Assembly (NCBI RefSeq): GCF_013388355.1
Contig: NZ_CP058246.1
Location: 558,001-622,000, forward strand
Direction of reading: 5' to 3'
Source of the DNA: Flavobacterium sp. LPB0248
GTDB lineage: Bacteria; Bacteroidota; Bacteroidia; Flavobacteriales; Flavobacteriaceae
Length of the DNA stretch: 64,000 bases
Positions 1 to 7,756 of the stretch are shown in pieces. The position numbers and the translations under genes were made by a program. The notes beneath the pieces are model-generated. The model worked only from the letters and a program-made list of their open reading frames with translations, had not been told where the DNA came from and did not search any database. The first letter of the stretch is position 1; each line of letters begins with the position of its first letter.

Positions 1-2
1 TT

Positions 3-1202
3 TTTGACGGAAAACTTGCTGTAGCTTTAGAATCTACAGTAAACAAACAAGGAAACGGTAAAGTAGTTATTTTTAACACTTCAGATTACAGCTTAATCAA
101 ACAAGTAACAGTTGGTGCTTTGCCAGACATGATTACTTTTTCACCAGACGGAAAATATATCATGACTGCTAATGAAGGCGAACCAAATACAGATTACACA
201 CAAGATCCAAACGGAACTGTTTCTATTATTGAAACGAGCACTTATAATGTAACAACTTTAGACTTCGCTTCATTTGCTGGTCAGGCTTCGGCACTGGTAA
301 AAGATGGCTTCAGAATTTCAAAATTTGCTAAAACTAGTTTTGCTCAAGATATCGAACCTGAATATATTACAATTTCAGACGATTCTAAAACGGCTTGGGT
401 AACTTTACAAGAAAATAATGGTGTTGCAAAAGTTGATTTAACTTCTAAAACCATTACAGCGATTTATCCCTTAGGTTTAAAAGATTACAATACTGCTGAA
501 AATGCAATTGACGTAAGCGATAGCGACAATAAAATTGCTTTTAATCCTTGGAAAGTAAAAGGATTGTATATGCCAGATGCAATCAGTCATTATACTGTAA
601 ATAATGTTCCTTATTTTGTAACCGCTAACGAAGGTGATGCAAGAGAATACACTGCCTACACTGATGTGAAGCGTATGAAAAGCATGACGCTTGACGCAAC
701 AGCTTTCCCTGATGCAGCTACTTTAAAATTAGATGCTAATATGGGAAGATTAAACCTTATTGCTGACATGGGAGATACTGACGGAGATGGAGATTTAGAT
801 CAAATGGTAAGTTTTGGAGGAAGATCTTTTTCTATCTGGAACGGAAATACAGGAAAAATTGTTTTTGACAGCAAAAATGATGTTGACAAAAAGACTAACG
901 AAATTGGCACATATGATGACAAAAGAAGTGATGATAAAGGTTCTGAACCAGAAGCTGTAGTTGTGGCTAAAATGGGAAATCAAAATATTCTGTTTGTAGG
1001 ACTTGAAAGATCTGATGCTTTTATGGTTTATGATGCTACAAACCCAACTTCTCCTCAGTATTTACAAACGGTAAAAACAGGAGATGCTCCAGAGGGTATT
1101 CTTTTTATTCCGGCTTCAAAAAGTCCGACAAAAAGAAGCTTATTGGTAGTAAGCAGCGAAGGAGATGGATCTGTTAAAATTTATCAGCCTGATTTAAAAT
1201 AA
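3..1202 (+). CDS. Choice-of-anchor I family protein, 5' truncated by the window edge
   Basis: The reading frame is open from the first bases, so about 399 C-terminal residues are visible and the true start lies outside the window. The sequence looks like a secreted beta-propeller: short repeats with TANEGE- and TANEGDARE-type motifs, the Asp-rich stretch GDTDGDGDLDQMVSFGGRSF that is probably a metal or calcium loop, and a closing PEGILFIP/VVSSEGDGS segment. These are typical of choice-of-anchor I proteins, which are often annotated as alkaline-phosphatase-like or phytase-like surface proteins. No C-terminal sorting domain is present: the protein ends shortly after the last propeller blade. 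Substrate and exact activity cannot be inferred. A strong terminator follows directly. Confidence 0.8.
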   Translation, partial: FDGKLAVALESTVNKQGNGKVVIFNTSDYSLIKQVTVGALPDMITFSPDGKYIMTANEGEPNTDYTQDPNGTVSIIETSTYNVTTLDFASFAGQASALVKDGFRISKFAKTSFAQDIEPEYITISDDSKTAWVTLQENNGVAKVDLTSKTITAIYPLGLKDYNTAENAIDVSDSDNKIAFNPWKVKGLYMPDAISHYTVNNVPYFVTANEGDAREYTAYTDVKRMKSMTLDATAFPDAATLKLDANMGRLNLIADMGDTDGDGDLDQMVSFGGRSFSIWNGNTGKIVFDSKNDVDKKTNEIGTYDDKRSDDKGSEPEAVVVAKMGNQNILFVGLERSDAFMVYDATNPTSPQYLQTVKTGDAPEGILFIPASKSPTKRSLLVVSSEGDGSVKIYQPDLK

Positions 1203-1223
1203 TAACTCTTTTTTAAGGATAGC

Positions 1224-1253
1224 AAAAGGACAAAATGTGAATTTTGTCCTTTT
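1224..1253 (+). terminator. Intrinsic terminator after the choice-of-anchor I gene
   Basis: A 13-bp stem (AAAAGGACAAAAT with ATTTTGTCCTTTT) and a GTGA loop are followed by a T run. It lies 22 nt after the stop codon. The same stem reappears at 2914-2946. Confidence 0.9.
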
Positions 1254-1355
1254 TTATGCATTCTATTGTACTTATTTTAACGGATTTACACAATTAAAAG
1301 CCAAAATATGGGAATTATGTAAGGGTATATACAACACTTTCTAGAATTCGACCTC

Positions 1356-1363
1356 TAATTTTG
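1356..1363 (+). promoter_or_regulatory. Probable promoter -7 element of the OmpA-like gene
   Basis: TAATTTTG matches the Bacteroidota -7 consensus TAnnTTTG and lies 40 nt before the ATG at 1404. I see no clear TTG -33 box at the usual distance, so this rests on the -7 box and its position. Confidence 0.5.
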
Positions 1364-1403
1364 TTTCAGAGTTTAAAATAAAAACAATTTAATTTTTGAT
1401 ATC

Positions 1404-2663
1404 ATGAAAAAGAAATTAGTATCAGTATCCTTATTATTACTATCATTTGCTGCAGGTGCTCAAAATATGGCTACTACTTCTACAAAACCAAATGTAGATC
1501 AAGAATACAACAAATGGTCGATCGAGCTTAATGGTGGGGTCAACAAACCAACCAGAACAATGACTCCAGGTTATACTACAGAATCGTTAAACTTTTTCCA
1601 CGGAGATTTGGGCGTAAGATATATGTTCAGTCCAAAGTTTGGGGTAAAATTAGATGTGGGTTACGATCAATTCAAAGAGAAAAAAAACACTCCAGATTTT
1701 GACAGCCGCTACGTTAGAGCAAGTTTACAAGGGGTTATCAATGTTGGACGTGCTTTAAATTTCGAAACTTGGACAAACACAATCGGTCTTTTGGCACATG
1801 GTGGTTTTGGGGTTTCTCAAATCAGTACTGAAACAGGATTTGGCGGACAAGATTACATGGCTCACGGAATTGCTGGTTTAACAGGACAAATTAGATTAAG
1901 CGACCGAGTAGCGTTGACAGGTGATCTTACCGGAATTGTTAACGGAAGACAAAACTGGAACTTTGACGGAATGGGAAATACTACCACAGGTTCTTTTGAT
2001 GGCGTTTTATTAAATGCTTCTGTAGGTTTAACTTTCTACCTAGGTAAAAACCAAAAACATGCTGACTGGGTTGGTGAAGAAGATAGAATCAGCGAATTGG
2101 AACAAAGAGTTGACTTAATCGAAACTGGTCTTATTGATTCAGACAAAGATGGAGTTGCTGATTTATACGATTTAGAACCAAACAGTATTGCAGGAGTTGC
2201 TGTTAACACAAAAGGACAATCTATTGATACCAATCAAAATGGCGTTCCAGATGAGTTAGAAAGCTACTTAGACAAAACTTACGAGAAAAAAGGTGCTGGA
2301 ACAGCTACAAACAATACAGTTGAAGAATTAATCAACGGTGGTTATGTAAATGTTTACTTCGATTTCAATTCGTCTAAACCAACAAATGCTTCATTATCTG
2401 GTGTTGATTTCTTAGTGAAATACTTGAAAAACAATCCTGGAAAATCTGCCGACATTATTGGTTATGCTGATGAAATTGGAAGCTCAAGCTACAACACTGA
2501 ATTATCTAGAAAACGAGCTGAAGCTGTGAAAAAAGTAGCAGTAAATGCTGGAATCGATGCTTCTAGACTGAATGTAATTGCTAATGGAGAAGATACTTCT
2601 GTTAACAAAAATTCTAAAGAAGCACGTCAAATCGTGAGACGAGTTACTTTCCAAGTGAAGTAA
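1404..2663 (+). CDS. OmpA family outer membrane protein
   Basis: This 419-residue protein is an outer-membrane protein that anchors to peptidoglycan. An N-terminal signal peptide (about residues 1-19, ending AAGAQ) is followed by a beta-strand-rich region to about residue 215 that resembles an OmpA/OprF-like barrel. A calcium-binding thrombospondin-3-like linker comes next (DSDKDGVAD near residue 245, DTNQNGVPDELE near 274). The C-terminal OmpA domain starts near residue 314, with VYFDFNS and the peptidoglycan-binding NTELSRKRAEAVKK segment. It is monocistronic, with its own promoter-like box and terminator. Family and location are clear. The physiological role (envelope integrity is usual) is inferred. 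Confidence 0.92.
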   Translation: MKKKLVSVSLLLLSFAAGAQNMATTSTKPNVDQEYNKWSIELNGGVNKPTRTMTPGYTTESLNFFHGDLGVRYMFSPKFGVKLDVGYDQFKEKKNTPDFDSRYVRASLQGVINVGRALNFETWTNTIGLLAHGGFGVSQISTETGFGGQDYMAHGIAGLTGQIRLSDRVALTGDLTGIVNGRQNWNFDGMGNTTTGSFDGVLLNASVGLTFYLGKNQKHADWVGEEDRISELEQRVDLIETGLIDSDKDGVADLYDLEPNSIAGVAVNTKGQSIDTNQNGVPDELESYLDKTYEKKGAGTATNNTVEELINGGYVNVYFDFNSSKPTNASLSGVDFLVKYLKNNPGKSADIIGYADEIGSSSYNTELSRKRAEAVKKVAVNAGIDASRLNVIANGEDTSVNKNSKEARQIVRRVTFQVK

Positions 2664-2686
2664 TCTATATATAAAGCTAAAAGCAG

Positions 2687-2721
2687 AAAAGGAGCTATTT
2701 CGTATTGAAATAGCTCCTTTT
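2687..2721 (+). terminator. Intrinsic terminator of the OmpA-like gene
   Basis: A 15-bp stem (AAAAGGAGCTATTTC with its complement) and a five-base loop end in a run of T. It begins 24 nt after the stop codon. Confidence 0.92.
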
Positions 2722-2745
2722 TTTATTATATTGTATACTTATTTA

Positions 2746-2908
2746 AAGCTTCGGAGAAGCTAAATATTTATAGCACTACAAACAAGACAAAATAAAAAGC
2801 TCCAGCGGAGCGACATCTATTAAATTCTAAAAGAACATGTCGCTCCGCTGGAGCTTTACATTGTAAACATTTATTCTTTGCTATAAATATTTAGCTTCTC
2901 CGAAGCTT
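2746..2908. repeat. Nested double inverted repeat (MITE-like intergenic element)
   Basis: Two perfect inverted repeats are nested. The outer arms are 30 bp (2746-2775 and 2879-2908, starting AAGCTTCGGAGAAGC). The inner arms are 21 bp (2796-2816 and 2837-2857, starting AAAGCTCCAGCGGAGC). The DNA between the arms is AT-rich and non-coding. The element fills the gap between two convergent genes and their terminators. No transposase gene is present, so this could be a non-autonomous element or a REP-like repeat. Confidence 0.85.
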
Positions 2909-2913
2909 ACAAA

Positions 2914-2946
2914 AAAAAAGGACAAAATGTATATTTTGTCCTTTTT
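2914..2946 (-). terminator. Terminator between convergent genes
   Basis: The stem AAAAGGACAAAAT/ATTTTGTCCTTTT has a GTAT loop with A and T runs on both sides, so it can work in both directions. It lies 22 nt beyond the stop codon of the minus-strand amidase gene. Confidence 0.9.
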
Positions 2947-2967
2947 ATATATTTTAGATAAATCAAA

Positions 2968-3858
2968 TTATTTATCAATTGCTCTTTTTGTAATGTCTCC
3001 AAAAGCATCAATTCTTCTATCTCTAAAGAATGGCCAGTTTTGACGAACATTTTCTTGTAAATCTAAATCAACCTCAGCAATTAAAATTTCCTCTTTATCA
3101 TGAGAAGCTTGAGCTAAAATTTCTCCTTGCGGTCCTGCAATAAATGAAGCTCCCCAAAACTGAATTCCTTCTGTTCCTTCAAGGTATTTTTCAAGACCAA
3201 TTCGGTTTGCTGCTGCAACGAAAACACCATTTGCTACTGCATGACCTTTCATTACATTCATCCAAGCACCATATTGATTCTCTCCGTATTGTTCTTTTTC
3301 TTTTGGATGCCATCCAATTGCTGTCGGATAGAATAAAACTTCTGCTCCTTTAAGCGCTGTAATACGAGCTGCTTCTGGATACCATTGATCCCAGCAGATT
3401 AAAGTTCCAATAGTTCCTTTTTTAGTTTCGATTGCCTGGAAACCTAAATCACCTGGAGTGAAATAGAATTTTTCATAGAAATGAGGATCATCTGGAATGT
3501 GCATCTTACGATATAAACCAGCCTCTGTTCCATCAGTATCAATGATGTAAGCACTATTATGATAGATTCCTGCCATTCTTTTCTCGAAGAAAGGAACAAT
3601 AATTACTACTCCTAATTCTTTTGCCAATTCGCTGAATGCAATAAATGAAGTACTGTAAAGTGGTTCTGCTAATGCAAAATTATCTACATCTTCACTTTGA
3701 CAAAAATAATGACTGCTATATAATTCAGGCAATAAGATAACTTCTGCACCTTGACTTGCAGCGTCTCTTACCCAGCTGATACATTTTTTAAGATTATTTT
3801 CGGCAACATCATTCAGATTTAACTGAATCACTGATATTTTATACTTTCTTTTCGGCAT
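2968..3858 (-). CDS. aguB: Carbon-nitrogen hydrolase, N-carbamoylputrescine amidase-like
   Basis: The nitrilase-fold hydrolase (296 residues) has a complete Glu-Lys-Cys catalytic triad: E in LLPELY, K in RKMHIPDD and C in LICWDQWYPE. The HIPDDPHFYEK and GWHPKEKEQYGE segments are typical of N-carbamoylputrescine amidase. That enzyme releases ammonia and CO2 from N-carbamoylputrescine to give putrescine, the last step of the agmatine route. I chose the ATG at 3858; the frame extends seven codons upstream to a TTG, but the family usually starts close to the first beta strand (KYKISVIQLN). The usual partner, agmatine deiminase, is not in this window. The amidase family is certain and the carbamoylputrescine substrate is likely. 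Confidence 0.87.
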   Translation of the reverse strand: MPKRKYKISVIQLNLNDVAENNLKKCISWVRDAASQGAEVILLPELYSSHYFCQSEDVDNFALAEPLYSTSFIAFSELAKELGVVIIVPFFEKRMAGIYHNSAYIIDTDGTEAGLYRKMHIPDDPHFYEKFYFTPGDLGFQAIETKKGTIGTLICWDQWYPEAARITALKGAEVLFYPTAIGWHPKEKEQYGENQYGAWMNVMKGHAVANGVFVAAANRIGLEKYLEGTEGIQFWGASFIAGPQGEILAQASHDKEEILIAEVDLDLQENVRQNWPFFRDRRIDAFGDITKRAIDK

Positions 3859-4040
3859 GACATAAAATTTAGAGTGCAAAAATAATACTTTTTAAAGGAA
3901 TGTCAAAGCAGATAACTTTTATATAACAACTAATAAATCAGTGCCAATTCCTTAAAATCAAAAAACCATTTCACGTCCGTTTAAAATAAAACTTCCGTAA
4001 AATGGCTTTCAACCTAAAAAAATATCAACTTAACAAGTTG

Positions 4041-4451
4041 TTATTCGATCACTACTTTTTGAGTAAGGAATTCAGTTTCTGATTTCTTGAATTTAATTTC
4101 GAAAGTTCCTTTTGTTGCAGATTTAAATTTATAAACTGTTTTTTTAGGATCTGGAATTTGCTGTGTACAAACATCTGAAGCATATTTTGCCACAACTTGC
4201 AATCCTTTGTCTGTACCAATCGTTGTTTCGCTAATTTTATCAAATTCTCCACAAGCATTATCTACAATAAAAGTCACGTCATAACTTAATTCTTCATTTA
4301 CTTTTCCAGTTTCTGGTCCTTTAATTTCGGTTACAAATGCTGTTTTTGTTTTAACTGTCGATTCTACTTTATCATCGTCGCTACTGCAAGAAACAAATCC
4401 AATTGATAAAAATAATACTACTAAAGCTGTTTTTAATCTAAAACTTTTCAT
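4041..4451 (-). CDS. Small surface lipoprotein, unknown function
   Basis: This is a 136-residue protein with a lipoprotein signal peptide: a hydrophobic run, then lipobox GFVSC with the modified Cys near residue 22. The Cys is followed by SSDDD, an acidic export signal that in Bacteroidota directs lipoproteins to the cell surface. The remainder is predicted beta-rich, with two Cys in the mature part (NACGEF and SDVCTQ) that could form a disulfide, and it resembles an Ig-like or GOLD-like single domain. I recognise no specific family. It stands alone, between an amidase gene and a DUF808 gene. Localisation is well supported; function is unknown. Confidence 0.75.
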   Translation of the reverse strand: MKSFRLKTALVVLFLSIGFVSCSSDDDKVESTVKTKTAFVTEIKGPETGKVNEELSYDVTFIVDNACGEFDKISETTIGTDKGLQVVAKYASDVCTQQIPDPKKTVYKFKSATKGTFEIKFKKSETEFLTQKVVIE

Positions 4452-4736
4452 ATAAAATAATAATTAATTGTTAATTACTATGAAGACGCACCTTGGTTGC
4501 AAAGGTTGCTTATAAAAAATGTTAAAAAGTTGCGATGTATCATTAAAGAACTAAAAATCAGTAATTTATTTTATAAAAAAATATTTAAAAATTACTGTTA
4601 TTTCCTATAAAAACAAAAATAATATTAATCAACCCCAATAGAAACGGCATCTTTTTGCAGCAGTTTTGATGGCGATCCGGAACAAAAAATATGGTAGATA
4701 GAGAGCTTTTTGAAAATGAATCAATCTGCTCAAAAA
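4452..4736. other. AT-rich intergenic stretch, no gene seen
   Basis: The gap between the lipoprotein and DUF808 genes has no convincing reading frame. On the minus strand a TATTTTTG box (4614-4621) fits a Bacteroidota -7 element about 155 nt before the lipoprotein start, but it lacks a -33 partner. Confidence 0.4.
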
Positions 4737-4763
4737 AAAACATCAGCTGTGAGCTGATGTTTT
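4737..4763 (-). terminator. Terminator of the DUF808 gene
   Basis: The stem is AAAACATCAGCT with AGCTGATGTTTT and a three-base loop. On the minus strand it is followed by a run of nine T. It lies 26 nt after the stop codon. Confidence 0.9.
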
Positions 4764-4788
4764 CGTTAAAGTATATTTTAATGCAAAT

Positions 4789-5667
4789 TTATGCTGTCTT
4801 CTTTTGAAAAATCTTTTTAAAGAGATTTACAATTGCCAAAACAATAAAACCCATTATAAGTCCAATTGCAAATTCTTTTACAATTGAAGGAAAGTTTGGC
4901 AATAGATGGTGAAAGAACTCGATGTTATGGACAAATAATCCACCAGCAACCAAAATCAACGCAATAGTTCCGATAATAGTTAGCGCTTTAATTACTTTTG
5001 GAAGTGCTTGAACCAATATATTTCCAACACTTTTTAAAAGACTTTTTTCCTTTTTACTGTGCTGAATCATCTTAAAACCTACTTCGTCCATACGAACAAT
5101 AAGCGCTACGATTCCGTAAACTCCAACTGTAGCAATCAAAGCAATAATTGAAACAGTTATAATCTGTGATAACAATGGTTTCCCGATTACGGTTCCTAAA
5201 GCAATAATCACAATTTCGACAGATAAGATAAAATCGGTTACAATGGCAGATTTTACTTTTGTTTTTTCTACTGCTAAAATTTCTTCTTCAGTCAATACTT
5301 CATCAGTTATTCCTTCCGATTCTTCATGTTTGTGAGGAACAATAAACTCATAAATTTTTTCTGCTCCTTCATAAGCCAAAAATAACCCTCCAAGCACCAA
5401 AATTACCATAATTGCAATTGGAAAAAATGCACTTAACAAAAATGCAATTGGAAGAATGATAATTTTATTAAGTAAAGAACCTTTGCTGATTGCCCACAAA
5501 ACTGGCAACTCTCGTGAAGATGCAAATCCAGAAGCTTTTTCTGCATTTACCGCTAAGTCGTCGCCAAGAATTCCAGCAGTTTTCTTTGCAGCAACTTTAC
5601 TCATTACTGCAACATCATCCATAATTGCTGCGATATCATCTAATAGAACAAAAAAACCTGAAGCCAT
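4789..5667 (-). CDS. DUF808 family (YedI-like) inner membrane protein
   Basis: The 292-residue integral membrane protein begins with the family signature MASGFFVLLDDIAAIMDDVA, followed by KVAAKKTAGILGDDLAVNA. Hydrophobic helices are visible around residues 70-110, 145-190, 225-245 and 265-285. The central loop IVPHKHEESEGITDEVLTEE is His- and Glu-rich. DUF808 proteins are widespread, and no biochemical function that I can state is established for them. Length and motifs are normal for the family. The gene is monocistronic, with a strong terminator. Confidence 0.88.
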   Translation of the reverse strand: MASGFFVLLDDIAAIMDDVAVMSKVAAKKTAGILGDDLAVNAEKASGFASSRELPVLWAISKGSLLNKIIILPIAFLLSAFFPIAIMVILVLGGLFLAYEGAEKIYEFIVPHKHEESEGITDEVLTEEEILAVEKTKVKSAIVTDFILSVEIVIIALGTVIGKPLLSQIITVSIIALIATVGVYGIVALIVRMDEVGFKMIQHSKKEKSLLKSVGNILVQALPKVIKALTIIGTIALILVAGGLFVHNIEFFHHLLPNFPSIVKEFAIGLIMGFIVLAIVNLFKKIFQKKTA

Positions 5668-5776
5668 TTTTTAAATTTATTTTTAGTGATGCGAATCTAG
5701 ACATTTTGACTTAATCTGCCCAATATTCCTGCATCAAAATTTATGATTTTTACAGGTAATTTCCTGTATTGCGGTT

Positions 5777-5896
5777 TTAGTTACATTGCCCTAATAGAAC
5801 CCATAGAATAATAAAAACGATAATGGTTCCGAAGCATCCGCCTCCTAACTTTTTAGCGCCGTATCCTGCCAATAATCCTCTAAATATGTTATTCAT
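5777..5896 (-). CDS. Small 39-residue membrane-associated protein
   Basis: A short minus-strand frame encodes 39 residues. It starts MNNIFRGLLAGYGAKKLGGG, continues with CFGTIIVFIILWVLL and ends GQCN. The amphipathic Gly-rich start, a single hydrophobic helix and codon use like the neighbours argue for a real small gene. An A-rich stretch precedes the ATG, as is usual here in place of a Shine-Dalgarno site. It could be an envelope-associated micro-protein. No family is recognised and the function is unknown. Confidence 0.55.
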   Translation of the reverse strand: MNNIFRGLLAGYGAKKLGGGCFGTIIVFIILWVLLGQCN

Positions 5897-6006
5897 GATT
5901 TCTATTTTTAATTAATAATTTAATGATTTTTATTAATTTAAAATTGGCTCTTTTTTAAAAATATCTCGTTATATGAATTGGGGAAAAAGTTTCAAAATTT
6001 TATACA

Positions 6007-6036
6007 AAAAGCATCAGCTAAAAAACTGATGCTTTT
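6007..6036 (-). terminator. Terminator of the two-gene secreted cassette
   Basis: An 11-bp stem (AAAAGCATCAG with its complement) has an eight-base loop. It lies 20 nt after the stop codon of the minus-strand gene. The following T run on the minus strand is short. Confidence 0.7.
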
Positions 6037-6056
6037 ATTATGATTTCTTTTTTAAA

Positions 6057-7097
6057 TTAATCGGTAGAAACACTGTTGCCTCTGTTTATTAAAGTTGCTT
6101 TATCAAGAATTCCTTGCCCTGTAGGAGGAGCAGGTGGATTTTGGCCTTGCAACTGAATATAACTTTGTGCAGCAGCAGGAATATTAAGTAATCTATGTAA
6201 AATTAAATTGACTTGTGAACTAGAAAGCGCATTTTTATTAAAATTGAGTGATAAACTTGTATCTGTAATAGATGCTAATAATGGTAAGTCAATAGTCGTG
6301 AGACTTGAATTATTTTGAAAATAAAGACCTTTACTAGAAGTTAAAACTGGAAATGAGATCGATACCAACGAGGGATTATTTAAAATACCTGTATCGTATG
6401 CATGTAATATTTTCAAAGCAGGAAATGTAGCTGAAGTTAGCACATCATTATTACCGACATCTAAATCATTATAAACCTCAATAAGATTACTTAAATTGAA
6501 GCTAACTAATTTTGAATTATTTTGGATCTTTAAGTTTACTAGTTTTTTTATTACACTCAAATCTATAGTTGTCAAATTTGTTGTACTAGTTACGTAGATA
6601 TTTTCTGTATAAGGTCCAAATTCGGCAGATATCTGCGTTGCTGCCTCTGCATCTGTAACATCTCCGGTAATGATTATACTGGTTTTCCCTTTATTCGCAC
6701 TACTTCCAGCATACAAAGCATAAGGAACGCTTAATAGCTGACTTGTACCACTAATTGTATAATTGGTTCCTCCTGTTGGGTCAATTTCTGTTTTAACAAA
6801 ATGAGACCCCGCACCCCAATCAATTCCCGAAAATGTACCTGTAACTGGAGTTCCTCCCCCTATTTCTATTGTTGCTAATCCGTTTACGTTTGTTGTTGCG
6901 ATTTGGGTTTCTACATAAGAAGCAACCCCTGTTAGTGAACCTTGCAAAATACTCGTTTTAATACCTATAACGGTATTTGCCAACAAAGTGCCATCTGTTT
7001 TGCGAATCACAGATTGATAATTCATTCTTTGTGGCGCTTGCGCGAATAAGGCTGTAAAAGAACTTAATAATAGTAATACCAGAGTAATTTTTTTCAT
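6057..7097 (-). CDS. Secreted protein with N-terminal adhesin-like domain and leucine-rich repeat-like region
   Basis: The 346-residue protein has a signal peptide (MKKITLVLLLLSSFTALFAQ). Residues about 21-130 (QRMNYQSVIRKTDGTLLANT ... LLSVPYALYA) match a domain common at the start of secreted Bacteroidota proteins, resembling phage tail-fibre or collar sequences. From about residue 140 there is a repeat region of LxxIDLS, LKIQNN, ISFPVL and TIDLPLL units, like receptor-L or leucine-rich repeats. The tail is Pro-rich (GQNPPAPPTGQG). There is no type IX sorting domain. It lies 24 bp after the sorting-domain protein and probably shares its transcript. An adhesion or binding role is inferred. 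Confidence 0.7.
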   Translation of the reverse strand: MKKITLVLLLLSSFTALFAQAPQRMNYQSVIRKTDGTLLANTVIGIKTSILQGSLTGVASYVETQIATTNVNGLATIEIGGGTPVTGTFSGIDWGAGSHFVKTEIDPTGGTNYTISGTSQLLSVPYALYAGSSANKGKTSIIITGDVTDAEAATQISAEFGPYTENIYVTSTTNLTTIDLSVIKKLVNLKIQNNSKLVSFNLSNLIEVYNDLDVGNNDVLTSATFPALKILHAYDTGILNNPSLVSISFPVLTSSKGLYFQNNSSLTTIDLPLLASITDTSLSLNFNKNALSSSQVNLILHRLLNIPAAAQSYIQLQGQNPPAPPTGQGILDKATLINRGNSVSTD

Positions 7098-7121
7098 ATA
7101 TTTTTCTACGGTTTTAGATTT

Positions 7122-7613
7122 CTATTTTTTAATAATTTTAAAAGTTTTTATTGCTTTAGAATTGTTATTTACTACAAGAAAATACACTCCCTTTGTTAAT
7201 CCTTGCATAGAGACTTTTGTTTCTGACGAAGTAACATTTACAGCTTTTGCTATAATTCTCCCATTGATATCAAATAAATTATAGGATAAAACCCCAAATT
7301 TATCATTTACAACGATAAGATTTAGCTCATCGACAACAGGGTTAGGAAAAGCTGTCATCACTAAACTAATTTCATCAAATTTCTCATTACTGAGAGTCGC
7401 TATTTCATAAGGTTGCTGAATTCCCTCTTGTGCCGATCCACCACTTCCTTGCAATCGTACATCGGCAATTTGCCCTATTGAATAGCTTGCCGTTCCGCCT
7501 GCACCAGTGCCTTTTCCGCCAGTAACAACAATGCTTTCTTGCGCATTAGAATGAGTTACAAATAAAAAACTGGCAAAAACTAAAATTAAAAATGTTCTTT
7601 GGTTTCTTTTCAT
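7122..7613 (-). CDS. Short secreted protein with type IX secretion C-terminal sorting domain
   Basis: This 163-residue protein has a signal peptide ending HSNAQ and a Gly-rich segment (GGKGTGAGGTASYSIGQI). The C-terminal type A sorting domain occupies about residues 88-163, with AFPNPVVDELNL, YNLFDINGRIIAK, LTKGVYFLVV and the basic end KTFKIIKK. Such domains direct passage through the type IX secretion system and anchoring at the cell surface. The mature cargo is only about 60 residues, so the protein may be a scaffold or partner for the downstream repeat protein. A -7 box (TATATTTG, 7636-7643) lies just upstream. Confidence 0.85.
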   Translation of the reverse strand: MKRNQRTFLILVFASFLFVTHSNAQESIVVTGGKGTGAGGTASYSIGQIADVRLQGSGGSAQEGIQQPYEIATLSNEKFDEISLVMTAFPNPVVDELNLIVVNDKFGVLSYNLFDINGRIIAKAVNVTSSETKVSMQGLTKGVYFLVVNNNSKAIKTFKIIKK

Positions 7614-7635
7614 ATATTTGATTTAATAGTTGATT

Positions 7636-7643
7636 CAAATATA
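7636..7643 (-). promoter_or_regulatory. Probable promoter of the sorting-domain gene pair
   Basis: On the minus strand TATATTTG fits TAnnTTTG, 22 nt before the ATG. A TTG lies 14 nt further upstream, slightly closer than the usual 17-23 nt. Confidence 0.5.
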
Positions 7644-7702
7644 GATTATTTCTTACGCAAAATAACCGTTAAAAAAGATTAAATCTCATTACATATTAAC
7701 AA

Positions 7703-7734
7703 AAAAAGCACCAGCTTTGACACTGATGCTTTTT
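7703..7734 (-). terminator. Terminator of clpB
   Basis: A 12-bp stem with one G-U pair in RNA and an eight-base loop is followed by seven T on the minus strand. It lies 22 nt after the clpB stop codon. Confidence 0.85.
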
Positions 7735-7756
7735 CAAGATTAACTAAAAAAAATAA

